From: Otis tarda
Taxonomy: Eukaryota > Chordata > Aves > Otidiformes > Otididae
DNA length: 64,000 nucleotides
Reading direction: 5' to 3'
NCBI GenBank assembly: GCA_026413225.1
Contig: CM048554.1
Coordinates: forward strand, 74,020,463 to 74,084,462
Part shown: piece after piece, positions 27,420-39,800 of the stretch
Layout: the number at the start of each line of letters is the position of its first letter
How positions within the stretch are numbered: the first letter of the stretch is position 1
Program-made: the position numbers and the translations under genes
Notes under the pieces: model-generated
Told to the model about the DNA's origin: nothing
Seen by the model: only the letters and a program-made list of their open reading frames with translations
The model's database searches: none

Positions 27420-28790
27420 GGATAAAGACAGACTGTCCCTTTCAGATTATCTGTTCTAACCTCCACAGGTAATAACGTTTACACAATTTTCCTGTTGTGT
27501 AATCTGTTAGACCATTGAATTACGCTTGTAGTTAGAAACTATTTTCTAAAACTTAAGCAATACCCTCTTTCTTACAAACGATACTAATTATTTTTGGTCC
27601 TGCTTCCAGCTGACACAGAGGACAACTGATCTCTCTTTATTATAACCTTTCATGTGTTGAAAAGCCAAACTAGACTCCTACCCCTCCAAACCTCTCCTAA
27701 TCTGGAGTACATAACCCCGCCTTTTTTTTTCTTTGTAAAGTCTACGTGTTGCTTTCCTGTATTATTTCCATATTGCCTAAGATTGTTCTTAAAGTGTATC
27801 CATCTTAAAAGATGCTCAAAACAACCCTGTTGAGCCCTTGTGTCTGCACTCAGAAGAGGTCTAATGCTTGGCTGATACTGTCTGTGAGCCACCTCGACTC
27901 CAGGCTCCTTTCCTGTTGCCTGGGTAGTCTCCATTTTTTGTTTCTGAATCAGATTTCTTCTTTTTCCTGAAGCATAGTGCTTTGCTGAACTTCTGCTTGA
28001 TTTTTGGATCATGTCTCTGGTTTATTACCATGTGAAGTCCAACACTACTTTGTATTCCCTTTTATGTGCACTTCCAGTCCTCCCAGTATAGCAATAAATC
28101 ATTGACTGTTATACCTTGAGGTTAATTTTTTCAGCTAACTTTGCTCAGCACCTATTTTCCCAGCTCTTATTTCCCTGGTCGTGCTTATAGAAATGTCGCA
28201 CAGAACAGCATCGAAAATATTAGTGAAGCCAAGATCCACCACAGCTCCTGACTCCTGCTGAATTACTAGGCTAGGTAGACTATCAGAAGAGAAAATTACA
28301 TTGACTTGACATGTTTTCTTCTTGTAAGGCTGATCTTGACTATTTCTTACTATTTTATTCATTTGCATTTGCTCTAGTGTGTTTACAGTTATCTTAGTTG
28401 ATTACTTTGTCTGTAATTTCTCTAGCCCTTTCTTCATAGTGTTGTGGTTCCACATAACACCCATGTCTCTTTGTCCTTCTGCCAGCTCCTCCCTTTTCTT
28501 CTTTTTTACTCCCCAGCCACTTCTCACTCCTCTTTTTCCCCCAGCATATTTGTGAAACCATACTTAAAATCAGTATTGTATTTGCCTTTCTCCAGTTCTC
28601 CAGACTATCCCATTTTTTTGGTTGTTGTTTTAGAATCATAGAATCATTTTTTCAAAAGTTTTTTTCAAAAGCTCTCACTAATGGCTCAGAAATTGTTCAG
28701 CTAATTTCCTAATCCTATGTGAAATCCTTTGACTACTATTTTTTTTTAATTATTAACTTGTTCTTTCCTTCTCTTGGCATATTGTAGATA
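27420..28790 (-). mobile_element. Ancient CR1/L3-like LINE, antisense
   Basis: Read on +, this follows the order of an inverted old CR1 with an eroded 3' end at low coordinates. Recognisable pieces include ACAACTGATCTCTCTTTATT and TAACCTTTCATGTGTTGAAA (27,620-27,665), the segment around 28,195-28,330 matching the part encoding the end of RT (GAAAATATTAGTGAAGCCAAG), TTTGCCTTTCTCCAGTTCTCC near 28,580, and a TTCAAAAGCTCTCACTAATGG segment near 28,660. Similarity is patchy and no frame is open. It is older than the copy at 49.5 kb. Confidence 0.75.
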
Positions 28791-30870
28791 GAGTTTTCCA
28801 AGTTTAACACTCTTGGTAGCAACAAGTGCTAGATGTCTCAGTGGTTACATTGGCTAGAACAATTTTAGGGAAATTCCCTCCCATAGCTCTCCCATGCTGC
28901 TAGCAACACAGAGACTATAAATATAGCCAAACCACAAGCATTTTTACCACTTTAGCTGATTTATGCAATATGATGGTGAAAATGTCATCAGGCAATCCCT
29001 GCACTACCATTCCTGTCTACATTAGTGGAAAAGTCGGAGAAGGTTTTAAACCTGTGATTTGCAGGAAAGCGCTTCTGATAAATTTGGCACAGTGTGCTAG
29101 AGAGGGCAGGGAATACAATCAGTTTAACAAACCAGTGAGGCCATTTTGTTTCAATGCCATGTGAAAATAAATATGAAAAATCTCTAATAGATGTGCTTTT
29201 TCTTCTATTTAATGCACAATATACACATGTACCTCATCAGGATGCTGGTTCATGAGGACTCATGGCATTTCAGATGATGAGTCTGAATCAGTTTCCCAGC
29301 ACTTCCATTCTTTTTTTTTCCTACAGTAAGCCAGCTGGAATACATACATTTTCTTCTCATATCTGCAGTTTAAAAACACAACTTGGACTGTGCAAATGTC
29401 TTATTAATATTCTTAGGAATCACAAACAATAACTGGAAAATCCAGGGTGTTAAGGCACTTTCTTAACAAAAAAAAAAAAGAAAATCCATAAAGAATCTTT
29501 ATTTTTATACTTCAATATGCCAATATTTAATGAAGGTGAAGATATATTTTGATAAAGAATGAACAGCCCCAAAAGAAAAATCATATATCTACTTGCAAAT
29601 ATTCTCCTTAAACTAGGCACCTTGCTTCCCAAAAAAAGCCACACTACTCCCAGGGTGGGAATGGCTGCCAGTGCACAAAAAAAGCCATCTGAAGGAGTGA
29701 AACATATTTTAGTTTCAGTACATGAAAATAGCCTCGAAGTGTCACTAGAGAGCTATCGATAGCCCGGTTCTAGCTACATTGTCAGGTTTTGGGGCTTTGT
29801 GATCTTTTCACTCAAGAGCCACTTGTAATTTAACCCTTCTTATTGCTTAAAATGCTCATCACTATGTATGGTGTTGTAAATGCCCTGGCCACTTGTACAC
29901 AGATGGCAAGTCTTTCAGCATCACAGTTCAGGTTTTATGAAGGCAAAGAGCATGAAGTGAGAAAAGAAACTTGCAAATGACATGGATCTTAAAAAAAAAA
30001 AAAAGGAAAAAAAAAGGAAGTTGGTAATTTATTCCCTCCCCCTTCATAATCTTGACCAAGACAAATAGAAATATGATTTTAACAATGGTCGGAAGTGAAA
30101 CAGCCTAACCTTTCTGCATTTAGCCTGGAAGCTTTTTCAGAGCAGAGACAGTCTCTCGTATATGTTTACAGAGTGCCCGGCACAAGCAAGGCTCATATTT
30201 AATCTGAGTCTTTTGAGCTCATATCACAATATAAATATTTCCTAATAGTATTTCTCACAGGAATGAACCTTTGTTTGTGCTGCTGTTCAGAAGCGGTCTC
30301 TGGCTGCGCTCCTCCTTCAGGATTCCTTCCCAGCTGGCCACGTCACTGTCATCTGCTATTTGATTGCCTTTAATGAAGCAGATTCATGTGAAAGGAAGCT
30401 TGTAGTAAAATCATGAAAACTTTTAAAACGTTCAGTTTCACTTGCAAATGGTGCATTTCTTACATTCCTGTTGCTTCACTCAAGTGCTACTGGGAACACC
30501 TTGTGTTCAGCTCCCTTTTACAGTGCCATTTGAACTTGTGTGGCTTTCCTGAAGAGTTACGCTATCCGTGTTCCTCATTTTATCTTTATCACAAAAGATA
30601 AAGAGTGTATTATGTCTCCTAAAATCCTCAACAACAACTTAGCACTTCCATCTTCTGCAACTCTGCGTGACAGGGCCACGCAGGATGTTCCCAGTGATTG
30701 CTTCTTGCAGTTACATTTGGTATGTCTACCATCAACCATACAGGAGGAGAGAAACTTCAGAAGTACTATTGTGTTTCTACTTCTATATATCCACAGATTA
30801 TTAAACTAATGACTATCATAACAAGTATGCAATAACAACAACAAGATGCAAGTCAAAGCCCTAAAGCCTC

Positions 30871-30899
30871 TTTAGATTAGACTAGATTAGATTAGATTT
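30871..30899. repeat. Short TTAGA/GATTA tandem repeat
   Basis: Five imperfect pentamer units (TTAGATTAGACTAGATTAGA and following). Simple-sequence repeat. Confidence 0.8.
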
Positions 30900-33800
30900 G
30901 CACTGGGATTTAAACAGAGAACAGTTGGCTTTGAGCCTCTCTCCTCTGTTTACTGAAGTTGATGGTCCTATTCTAACATCACTGGAAAGGTATTTTCCCC
31001 TTCTTTCTCCCCTTTGGCCCCATTTATAATAACATCAGAAGCTTCATGACCTTGAAATTACAAATTTCCATGTAGGTAACACAACGGCAAAAAATTTACC
31101 GGACAACAGAGCACTCAGTGGACATCAATCATCATAAAAAACCATTGTTTTTACATTGAAAACAGCAAACTTTTCTGATTATTTATCCACACAAGCTTTT
31201 AAATATATTTATGCAATATCACTTCCATGTATAGGCTTGTCGAGTTACTAGACAGGCTTCACGTGAGGGCAGCAGGAGAAAAGCTAGGCCTGATGAACCT
31301 CCACGGTGTAAACTCTCGTGTATGTAATAACGAGGATAAGCTTCCAGCGGCATCTCATTTTTTGTCATTTGAGACAGCAACACGTGTAAGTGCTCCTTTC
31401 TGTTTTGCCAGTGCGGTCCGGCGTGTCTTCATTCTCTTAATTCATGCAAACCCAGCCACTTTCCTGTTCTTTTATTCCACACACTCCATTTCGGGTGGGT
31501 TGCAGGTGGACGCTGCGTGAAAGAATCAAACCTGTTTCTCTTACCATTAGCAACATTTACGGGGGAATTTCAGAAGTGCTTTGTATTGCTTAACTTCCCT
31601 CTCACACATCTGAGTGACAGAAGAATGAGGCCAAAATGAGTCCTTTGCAAAATTCCTTATCTAATTTACTACACGTGACATTGTTTCTCCATGTGAGCAC
31701 TAGTTCATAAAGTTGTTAAACTGCAGCATAAAATATTGAAAGAGAATTCAAACATATCTGTGTAAAAACATCCAGAAAAATGGATTCAGAGAAATTTTGG
31801 AATTATTCTCTCTCCACTCTTTAAGTTTTCTTCCTGGATATTTACTAGAAATCAAATACATATGTAAAATACATAAAAACAGAACCAGGGGGAAAAGAAT
31901 CATGTTCCTTCATGTATTCCGAGTATCAGCCCATGATTTCTGCCATTTTAGTTGATTACTGAGACGGAAAATATTTGCAGCCCAGTCTCCTCAGAGGTGC
32001 TGTGTCTGGTAAGCTTGCTTTAACAGGCTCCTGAACAGCGATGCAGGGCTTGTGACTGGCCCAATGATTCATTCCCAAAAAACGTTACCTTCATCAATTT
32101 TGAATGTGGTTTCCTCGGTGGTTTTCGAAAGGGGCTTGGCTTTGCACTCCAGTGGAAACAGTGTCTCTTGTAATTAAATTACATTTTTTTAAGACAGAAA
32201 AGGGATACTTTACACCTATGACAGCTTTGCTCCAGAGAGTTAGGAAAAAAAAGCAGTTTCTTCCTTTAGTTCCTGAAGTTTGGTGGGTTTTTTCCTCTCT
32301 CTCTCTCTCCTTTTGTAAAGGCCCTGCCTATGCAAGTCTTCACTTAGTGGTCCAGAACAGTTCTTTACCAGCAAGGATTCTATTCGTAACAGCTCCAGAA
32401 TGGGTTTTGTTTCCTTTGAACAGCAGGTCACCCTTGTAAGAATGGCTTTTGTGTTATCACATGAATTTAAAATATTCAGGTGGGTCTACATACCAAGTTT
32501 CAGAGAGATAACTACTCCAGTATAGGCTAGCAAGTCACTTCTTGCAGCTATTACAACTACTCGGCAAGCACAGTTTCCCTAACCAATAGGTTCATAGGTA
32601 TTTTATTGTCTCTTTCTTTTTTTAGAAACTAAGCTGTGAACTTCAGGAGACAGTCTAGTTTGGACTGTACCTAAAACAAAAATTCTGGTTACAATGGTCT
32701 CCATGAAAAGCCACTATCAAATACTTTATTACCAACAGTATCAGCTGGAAAGGACCTCAGAAGGTTGCGTTGCTTGGCTCCAAACAATTCCTCTCCGGTG
32801 CTCTCCTAGTGCAGATTATCACATACACAGCCACAAGAATTAATGTAAGAATCCCAAGTCCTGGAACATGTACCTACTTGGCGATAACAACGTGTACAGC
32901 ACCAGCAACGCTTCCCTGTACTGCTGTTCTGAAATCAGAATTGTGTTAGGTAAAAAAAAAAGAAAGAAGAAAAAAAAAACTTTTTAATTGAATAATGGCT
33001 TTGCCATTTTATCTAGGTTCATCATAGCTTTGGGAACTGATATGCTATGTATGTATCTTGTTTGGGTTCTTCTAACTGAAAGTATTACTCTCCTGTTTCA
33101 TCTGGTATCTTGGTAGTCCTGTTCTGCTGTCTTATAGCCAATACTGAAGGCGAAGATGTATAAATAATACTCATAACACTTCTCAAGAATTCAAAACATT
33201 CAGAAAGCATTTACTGAAGTTTTACGCCATCTCTATCACATAACATTATCCATACCATAAAATAGGGGCATTCTGAAGCCAAGTGTCTTGCTTTTATATA
33301 GAAAGTGTACTCAATAATACAGCCCCAAATTTACATATTACACTTTGGTCACTCATCTTTTTATCCATAATCATCATTTTTATCCCATTGCTGACCCTCC
33401 TCTGATCTTCCCAACAGCCAACATTCCTGCTTCAGAGGGCTCTCAGCTCAACAGTTGTCTCGGTAAGCGCCTCACGAAACACGCTGCTACAGCTTCCCCT
33501 TCCAACTCCTCGAGCAAGCAACAGGTCTGAAAAGCTCACCACCACACACCACTTGCTCTCCCCAGGGCAAGCTCATACGCAGACTTTCAGCAACCTTGTA
33601 CGTCACTGCAGCACCACCTCTTACATCCCTTTATTCGAGGAAGAGGAGGCTGCCCAGCCTGCTTGCCTCTGCCCTGCCGGACTTGGTTGCGGTCGCAATA
33701 GTTCCCATTCATTCTCAATTAGCTGAGGTCCCTGGAATTGTAAAGCAGACAAATTAACCTCACTGTCTACAGTATGTTATGAACACAATATACTATTTTC

Positions 33801-35940
33801 ACTTGCTGCATACTTCAGGAGAGAAAGTACTTGCTTTATTCCACCCCAGTGACCTAAGCAGGGTAGAAAAATTGGCCATAACCTAGAAACAGGAGGCTTT
33901 CAACTAAGGTACATCATTATGGAAAGCACATTTTATCTCAGTCTCTTAAAATCGAACAAACGAACACTGAAATGAGTCAGGTACCCCAGCAATGACCTTT
34001 TAGTGCTCATTCACTATATAAACAGTATGAAGACTGAATTCACGGGACTGATTTTGCAGGAAACCATTAACTGGTAGTATGGCTTCAGACTAGAATGTGT
34101 ATTATTCTAGATTTTTTTATAAAGAAAAGCAATATAAAAGGACTTGCAACTTAGAAACTAACCCAAATCATCAAAGCAGATGAAGACCTTTGACCTTTAT
34201 CTAATCATCTGCAAGTGCAGTTCAAGAGTTAGCGGTTTCAAACAGCGTAAGGTAACAAAAAACATTCCTAAAACACAGACAACATCCTCCCGCAATAATA
34301 AAGGAGTAAAATACTCGCATATGCAACGTTTGCATCATATAAAACCAACAGGAGCTTTTAGGTAGGTCGGAAGTTGATACATGGACACTTCATTGGTATA
34401 CTGCGGTTGTGTACACAAGCAGGAAGGTGAACGCGCTCCAGCAGAAGCCAAAGCCTTGGCTCCATTTCCCTCACCCAGCTTTGCCTTTCCCTTTTCTTGC
34501 CTTGCTTCCTTGCCTGAGGGCAAAGTCTCTATAATTTCACATTAATAACTACCAGGACCAAATACAGAACTCGAGTACTTGAGGTCAGACATTGTGATTT
34601 GGAGAGTCTGAAATTAAGTTTAGATACTACCAAGATAGGCATGAAATTTGAAAGGACTTTTGTACAACCAAGTTTTGACCTTGAACAAGGAAGACTGTTG
34701 CCTCAGTCTAAGTAAATAAACATAAAAGAAGTAAATCTCTAGAGCCCCTAGTCAGGGAAAACCAGATTCCACTGTTAAGTTTTACCTAAAAATATGACAT
34801 TGTTTCAGCACAACAGAAATTACTTTGTTCATAGCAGTAATAACATTCTGCTCAAGAACCACAGCAATCCACAAGATAAGAAAATCAACTGGTAATCACA
34901 CATTTCAATGCCACATGCATTCCAATTCTGCGAGAATTTATTGAAATTACAATACTTATGATTAGCATTTTCACTGATGCAACCAACACAATTAAAAAAA
35001 AGGTATAAACCTTTTTCAATAAGAAGATTAACCGTCTCAACAGCCACTATCCCCCAGCCCCTTCATTTTCCTTGTACATAAATAAGAATATTCTACAATT
35101 GCCCAGGAGTGACCACTCAGTTCCTCAGGGATTGAAGGAGGAAGGATGCTCTTGCACAATTCCTTGGCAGGAGGAAGCAGCTCAAAACTCCTCCATTTCC
35201 ACTATTCCAAACCTCTTCTAATTTCCATCTTCTTAAACTGCTCAGTGGAAAATTGGTGTAATTGAACTTCACCCGACTGCTGGGACCAGAACAGTAGGCC
35301 ACGCAACTGGTCATCATCTTAAGACCTATTTTTGAAAGTCTACTAATACTAAGACTTGGAAAGGGATTTCAAGTCAAGCCAAGCCACAGAATGATGAAGC
35401 CCCAGGGCAGGAGTCCAGCTGCTGGGGCAGAAGCGATTCTGCACTGCTAGGAACTGAAAAGACTTCAGAAAACACCACCAGCTGAGCGAGGAAAGAACAG
35501 GAAAGTTTGAGGTGAGCAGACTGGGAAAAATCTGAAAAAGAACTTTACTAGCAATTATTTTCTTCATATGCACACATGTAATTTGACAAAGAAAAAAAAA
35601 AAGAAAGAAGAAATTCAGACTTCTCTTTAAGAATCCTTGGATTTAAATATATATATATTTATTAAAAAGAGACATTGACTCTATGGCCAAGACATCATGC
35701 GTCTCAGAACAGGTTTTTACAGCCATGTTATAAAAACCCCTTAGCAAAGCAGTTATGCACTAGACTTCAAACACATGTACTCCAAGAATGACACTGGTGT
35801 GGAGGATCTTGTTTTACATCCATTTATTTTTGTCCCTCAGCAATTATAGCATAGTTTCAATACATTTCTAAAGCTATAGAGAAATACCAGGGCAACTAGA
35901 GTACATACAAGCCAAAGTTAAAATGGTAAACAGCTGAATT

Positions 35941-35991
35941 AAAAAAAAAAAAAAAAGAAAAAAGAAAAAAGAAAAAAGAAAACAAAAAAGT
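35941..35991. repeat. A-rich tract with GAAAAAA units
   Basis: A16 is followed by about four GAAAAAA units and an A-rich tail. It may be an old poly(A) tail, but no element body is recognisable beside it. Confidence 0.8.
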
Positions 35992-36935
35992 ATGCATTCA
36001 GCAGGAACTGTACTATACTTCATTCAGTTTAGGCTTTGTTCTTTAGGGAACAAGGTGCTAACGTGCCATTTTCTCATAAAATGAATCATAATTGCTTCCA
36101 AAGAGTTTCTGCTGAAAATTTAGGTGGAAGCAAATAAGTGTAACACTAAACTTTCTCCTATAAACTTAGAAGCAACACTTTCTTGAATCAATTTCCACCC
36201 TCCAAATACCACTGTTGCTTTTCTTGCATGAACCCACTGTTTTATTAAGGCATAATATGCCCTGAGCAATATACTGGAAAGTAGCCAAAAAGCCTAACAA
36301 TTAAAGGCAAGCACCAAGTGATTATTTTTATAGACAAATTTTGAAATCTGTTTTGTAACTCACCTGTACTTGGGAGTAGCACTTGAGGAAAAAAAAAGAA
36401 AAATATTGCTTTTAATTACTTTGAGTAAAATGGCAGTGTTAATTCCCACTTTCTCCCTCCAGGCTGAAGTTTTCAAGCTAATCGTCTACGTACCCCTGTA
36501 GGACTACCACACCAAAACATAAGTGGGATATCTGTTCAAGAGCTTAATTTTTCAGCAACTTGGTGTAAAAATTACAGTGCCCCACCCTAAGCAATTCAAA
36601 TTAAATCTTATTTTCCTCAAGAAGCAAGACTCATATGCTGGATACCTCTGGTCTTAAAAGTAAGATGGAGCCTGGACAGCAGAATCATACACTGTATATA
36701 CTCAGACTGCCTTCCAGTCTTCTTCTTAAAGCCAGAAAAGTCCATCAATTACCTGGTGCGCTGCCCAGTTTCTCTAAAAGATGCACAATATTACAGAGTT
36801 CAGGATCTAGGAAGGCTGTTTTCAAAGCCAGTGCTAACAGCACACATTATTTTCTCTGTACAAATTTAGGCAATACTGGCTAGTCCCTTTAAGCTACCAG
36901 AGTATCCATAAAAGAAAGACAACCAAATTATACAT

Positions 36936-36951
36936 TTTATTCACATTTATT
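36936..36951 (-). terminator. MARCKS: MARCKS distal poly(A) signals
   Basis: Two AATAAA hexamers on the minus strand lie at 36951-36946 and 36941-36936, the arrangement expected at the end of the MARCKS transcript. Cleavage is predicted roughly 15-25 bp further down, near 36,915. Confidence 0.8.
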
Positions 36952-37407
36952 TTTCGCTTTTAGTGTGCTCACAGAAAATTAGAACACCTTAAGCAGGAGT
37001 TTAATAGCAATTTTTGTAAGCAAAGTTACATTCCATCTCTAAGTCAAATTGGTCAAAGCTTCTCCAGTATTTACAAAAACATGATAGACAAGATGCTACA
37101 CAAAAAAAAAACATTGCATCTGAAGAGTTTTCCTTTATTTTCAAAGACAACTGGAAAAGAAAGCATTGTCTGCTGTAATCAAAAACATACCACAGTATAA
37201 ACAGTAACCATTCCACTTATCACAGCTTGGTTGAGTTTAAAATTTTGTGTTTAAAAGGTCCAAGATGACTGTAGTTTTACAAAAATGGGCAGGGTGGAAA
37301 GAGTTGCAAACTTCATGTGCTTCTGGATATCAAGATTTGTTTTTGTTTTTTTTTTTTTATACAACAGTCACAGTTAAAAACACCCTGCTGGTAATACATA
37401 ATTACAC

Positions 37408-37413
37408 TTTATT
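37408..37413 (-). terminator. MARCKS: MARCKS proximal poly(A) signal candidate
   Basis: An AATAAA on the minus strand sits within the sequence CCTTAATAAAGTG, about 800 nt after the stop codon. Its surroundings are conserved-looking UTR, so it could give a shorter mRNA. Use of the site is inferred. Confidence 0.45.
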
Positions 37414-38006
37414 AAGGTCATAAACCAGCAATAAACAATAAAGCCTATACAACTTGTATTTCTACTTAATCACTGACTGATACAGCTAACATGAGATAAG
37501 TGAAAAGTTCCTATGGTTTAAATGAATTCCTAAGACTATGATCTCTTTATCTGGGTATTGATTTTTATTATTTTTTTTTCCTTTTTCCTTTCCTTCTTAA
37601 TCAAGACTTGTAGTGTTGTAAACCTTATAGAACATCTGCCTCACAAAATACATCGTAATAACTTTCTTTTAAAAAAAAGACTAACCCCTTACATCATTTC
37701 TGGCGGGGCGCGCTTCCGGCAAGGGCTGCGCACCCCGGGGTTCCCCACTGCGGCCCCTGTCACTTCATTTGATATCCCTTATTGACCCACCCATCTCCTT
37801 CATATATGGGCATGTCCATATAGACCGATCGGGAAAAGTTTTATAATATGAAAAGAGTTGCAAAGTATGAAAAAAAACAAAACAAACAAAAAAAAACCAA
37901 AAACGAAAAACAAAAAAAAAACCCGAACCAACCAAAACAAAACATTAATACTGATGAAAAAAAAAACCAAAACAAAAAAACCCCAAATATAGAGGGTGGG
38001 AGAGGA

Positions 38007-38032
38007 GGGCGGAGGGGGGCCCCCCTCCGCCC
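38007..38032. repeat. Perfect 26-bp GC palindrome in the MARCKS 3'UTR
   Basis: Positions 38007-38019 (GGGCGGAGGGGGG) are exactly reverse-complementary to 38020-38032 (CCCCCCTCCGCCC), with no spacer. In the MARCKS mRNA this lies about 190 nt after the stop codon and can fold into a very stable GC stem. It abuts T-rich tracts of the UTR. Confidence 0.9.
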
Positions 38033-38204
38033 GTTGGAATGGCGGCAACACACAACGATTTGAGATGGGAGCTGCGGGGGGGAGAGAAAAAAAAGAAACG
38101 AGACATCTTTTAAATCAATCCCTGGTTGTAGACAAGTTCTCCGAGACCAGTACCTGGCACCACTCCAACAAACAAACAGGGGGGAAGAACAGTCCGTCGG
38201 CGAG

Positions 38205-39354
38205 GGGCGGCGGCGGCGCTTACTCCGCCGGCTCGGCGGCGGGTCCCTCCGGACTGCTCTCGGAGGGGGGCTCCGGCCGCCCCGCCGCCGCCTCCTCCGC
38301 GGGGGCCGCCTCCTGCTCGCCGCTACCCGCCTCGCTCGTAGCGGCGCCGGCGGCCGCTGCCTCCTCCGCCTTCCCTTTGCCCTCCGCCTGCTGCTGCTGC
38401 TGCTGCTCCTCCGCCGCCGCCGGGGCCTCTTCTCCCGCCGCCTTCTCGGGGGCGGCCTCGTCCGATTTGGCCTCCTGCGAGTCCCCCGCCTCCTCCTTCG
38501 CCGCCTCGGCGCTGCCGGCGGCGGCCGCGCAGGCCTCCTCGGCGGCGGCCTTACCCTCCTCGCTGCCCGCCGCCTCGGGGGCCGCCGCCTCCTCCTTCCC
38601 GCCCTCCGCCGCGGCGGCGGCGGCGGCGCCGCCCTCGCTCTCGGCCCCCTCGCCGGCCTCCTTCTTGTTCTTCTTGAAGGAGAAGCCGCTCAGCTTAAAG
38701 GACTTTTTGAAGGAAAAGCGCTTCTTTTTTTTTTTCGGGGTCTCGCTGCTGGACGAGGGGGTCGCGCCCTCCTCAGTCTTGGGGGAGGCCTCACCCTCCG
38801 CCGGGGAGGCCGGCTCAGTGCTCTCCGCCTCGGCCGCCTCCTTTTCGGAGGCGGGCTCCGACGAAGCCGCCTCCTCCTTGCCCGTCTCCTCGGCGGGCGC
38901 GCTGCCGTTGGCCTGCACCTCCTCCTTGCCCGCCTCCGCCGCCGCGGGGGAGGCGTCGCCGTTCACCTTCACGTGGCCGTTCTCCTGCAAGACAGCGACC
39001 GGCGTTACCGGCGGAGCCGAAAGTGAACGAGGGGGACGCGGGACACCACCGCCCGCCCAGCGCCCTTTCCGCCCGCCGCGGTTTAGACACCCGGGCCCGC
39101 CGCCGCCCCTCGCCGCCCGGGCGCCCCCAGCGGCGGGCGACGCGCGACGGCAGCGACGGCCGCCAGAGGGCGCCGCGGTTCCACGCCAGCGGCGGCAGCG
39201 CCGCGCACCCCCGCCCCCGGCGCGCCCCGTCCAGCCGCGGCGGCGGCGCGGGGCGGGGAAGGCTGACAAAGCTTCGCCCGGCCAAGCCCCGGCCCCCCGC
39301 CCGCCGCGGCCCCTCTCCCTCCGGGCGGTGCGGCAAGGCGGCCCCCCCCCCCAT

Positions 39355-39396
<42 letters not shown>

Positions 39397-39800
39397 CTCC
39401 CCCGCCCCCCTTCCCCGCGCCGTATTTGCATCTTTCAGGCGCCCGGAGCGCGGCTGGCGGCCCCCGGGTGGCAGCTGCGGGGGCGGCGGGGGGTGCCCGC
39501 CCGCAACAACGCCGCTGCAGCGCGGGGCAGCGGCCAAGCCCGGCAGCCGGCTCACGCGTGGGGGGGGCGGGTGGCAGAAAGCCATGCCCCGCGGCTGCCG
39601 ACCCCCACTTCTTCGGCGGAGCGGCCGCAGAGGGGGGGCGCAGCCCCTGCCCCGCGCTCCCGCCCGAGGGGGCTGCCCACTGCCCCCGCCGCCGAGCCCC
39701 CAGCCCGGTCGTCCCCGGCCCCCGCCGCTCCGCAGCCACCCTTCCGCGCTAGGCACCGAGCGTCTTCGGGAAGCGGAGGTTAAGCGGGCAGAAAAGCCAA
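38205..39800. promoter_or_regulatory. CpG island over MARCKS exon 2 and the intron
   Basis: GC and CpG density are very high over the whole second coding exon and the adjoining intron, in contrast to the AT-rich DNA around the gene. The Ala/Glu/Pro-rich codons contribute in the exon, but the intronic part is equally CpG-rich. Confidence 0.8.

Larger units (their letters stand above)
28791..36914. other. Gene-free DNA downstream of MARCKS
   Basis: No gene is supported. Low-complexity sites: A-rich 29991-30016, (GATTA)n-like 30871-30899, (CT)n at 32297-32311, (AT)n at 35647-35660 and A/(GAAAAAA)n at 35941-35991. 31,080-31,560 carries more CpGs than the AT-rich DNA around it and may be regulatory. 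Confidence 0.6.
36915..38219 (-). other. MARCKS: MARCKS 3' untranslated region
   Basis: This stretch runs from the MARCKS stop codon to the distal poly(A) signals. Large parts match the mammalian MARCKS 3'UTR as I remember it. Examples on the minus strand are the segment around 37,790-37,830 (GGTCTATATGGACATGCCC), the segment around 37,420-37,520, and the terminal segment carrying overlapping AATAAA signals. Just after the stop the transcript has long T-rich runs with G/C interruptions (37,860-37,985), the kind of U/C-rich tract described in MARCKS mRNA as a binding site for ELAV-type proteins. The exact 3' end is inferred. Confidence 0.85.

Noticed and set aside
28632-28648. AGAATCATAGAATCAT, like the inverted CR1 3' terminal octamers
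   Set aside because: The flanking sequence is internal to a longer antisense CR1 and continues on both sides, so it is not a second element's end.
37996-39783. 595-codon plus-strand frame, and other long frames antisense to MARCKS or in its intron
   Set aside because: They are shadows of the GC-rich MARCKS exon and intron. MARCKS on the minus strand is the real gene.
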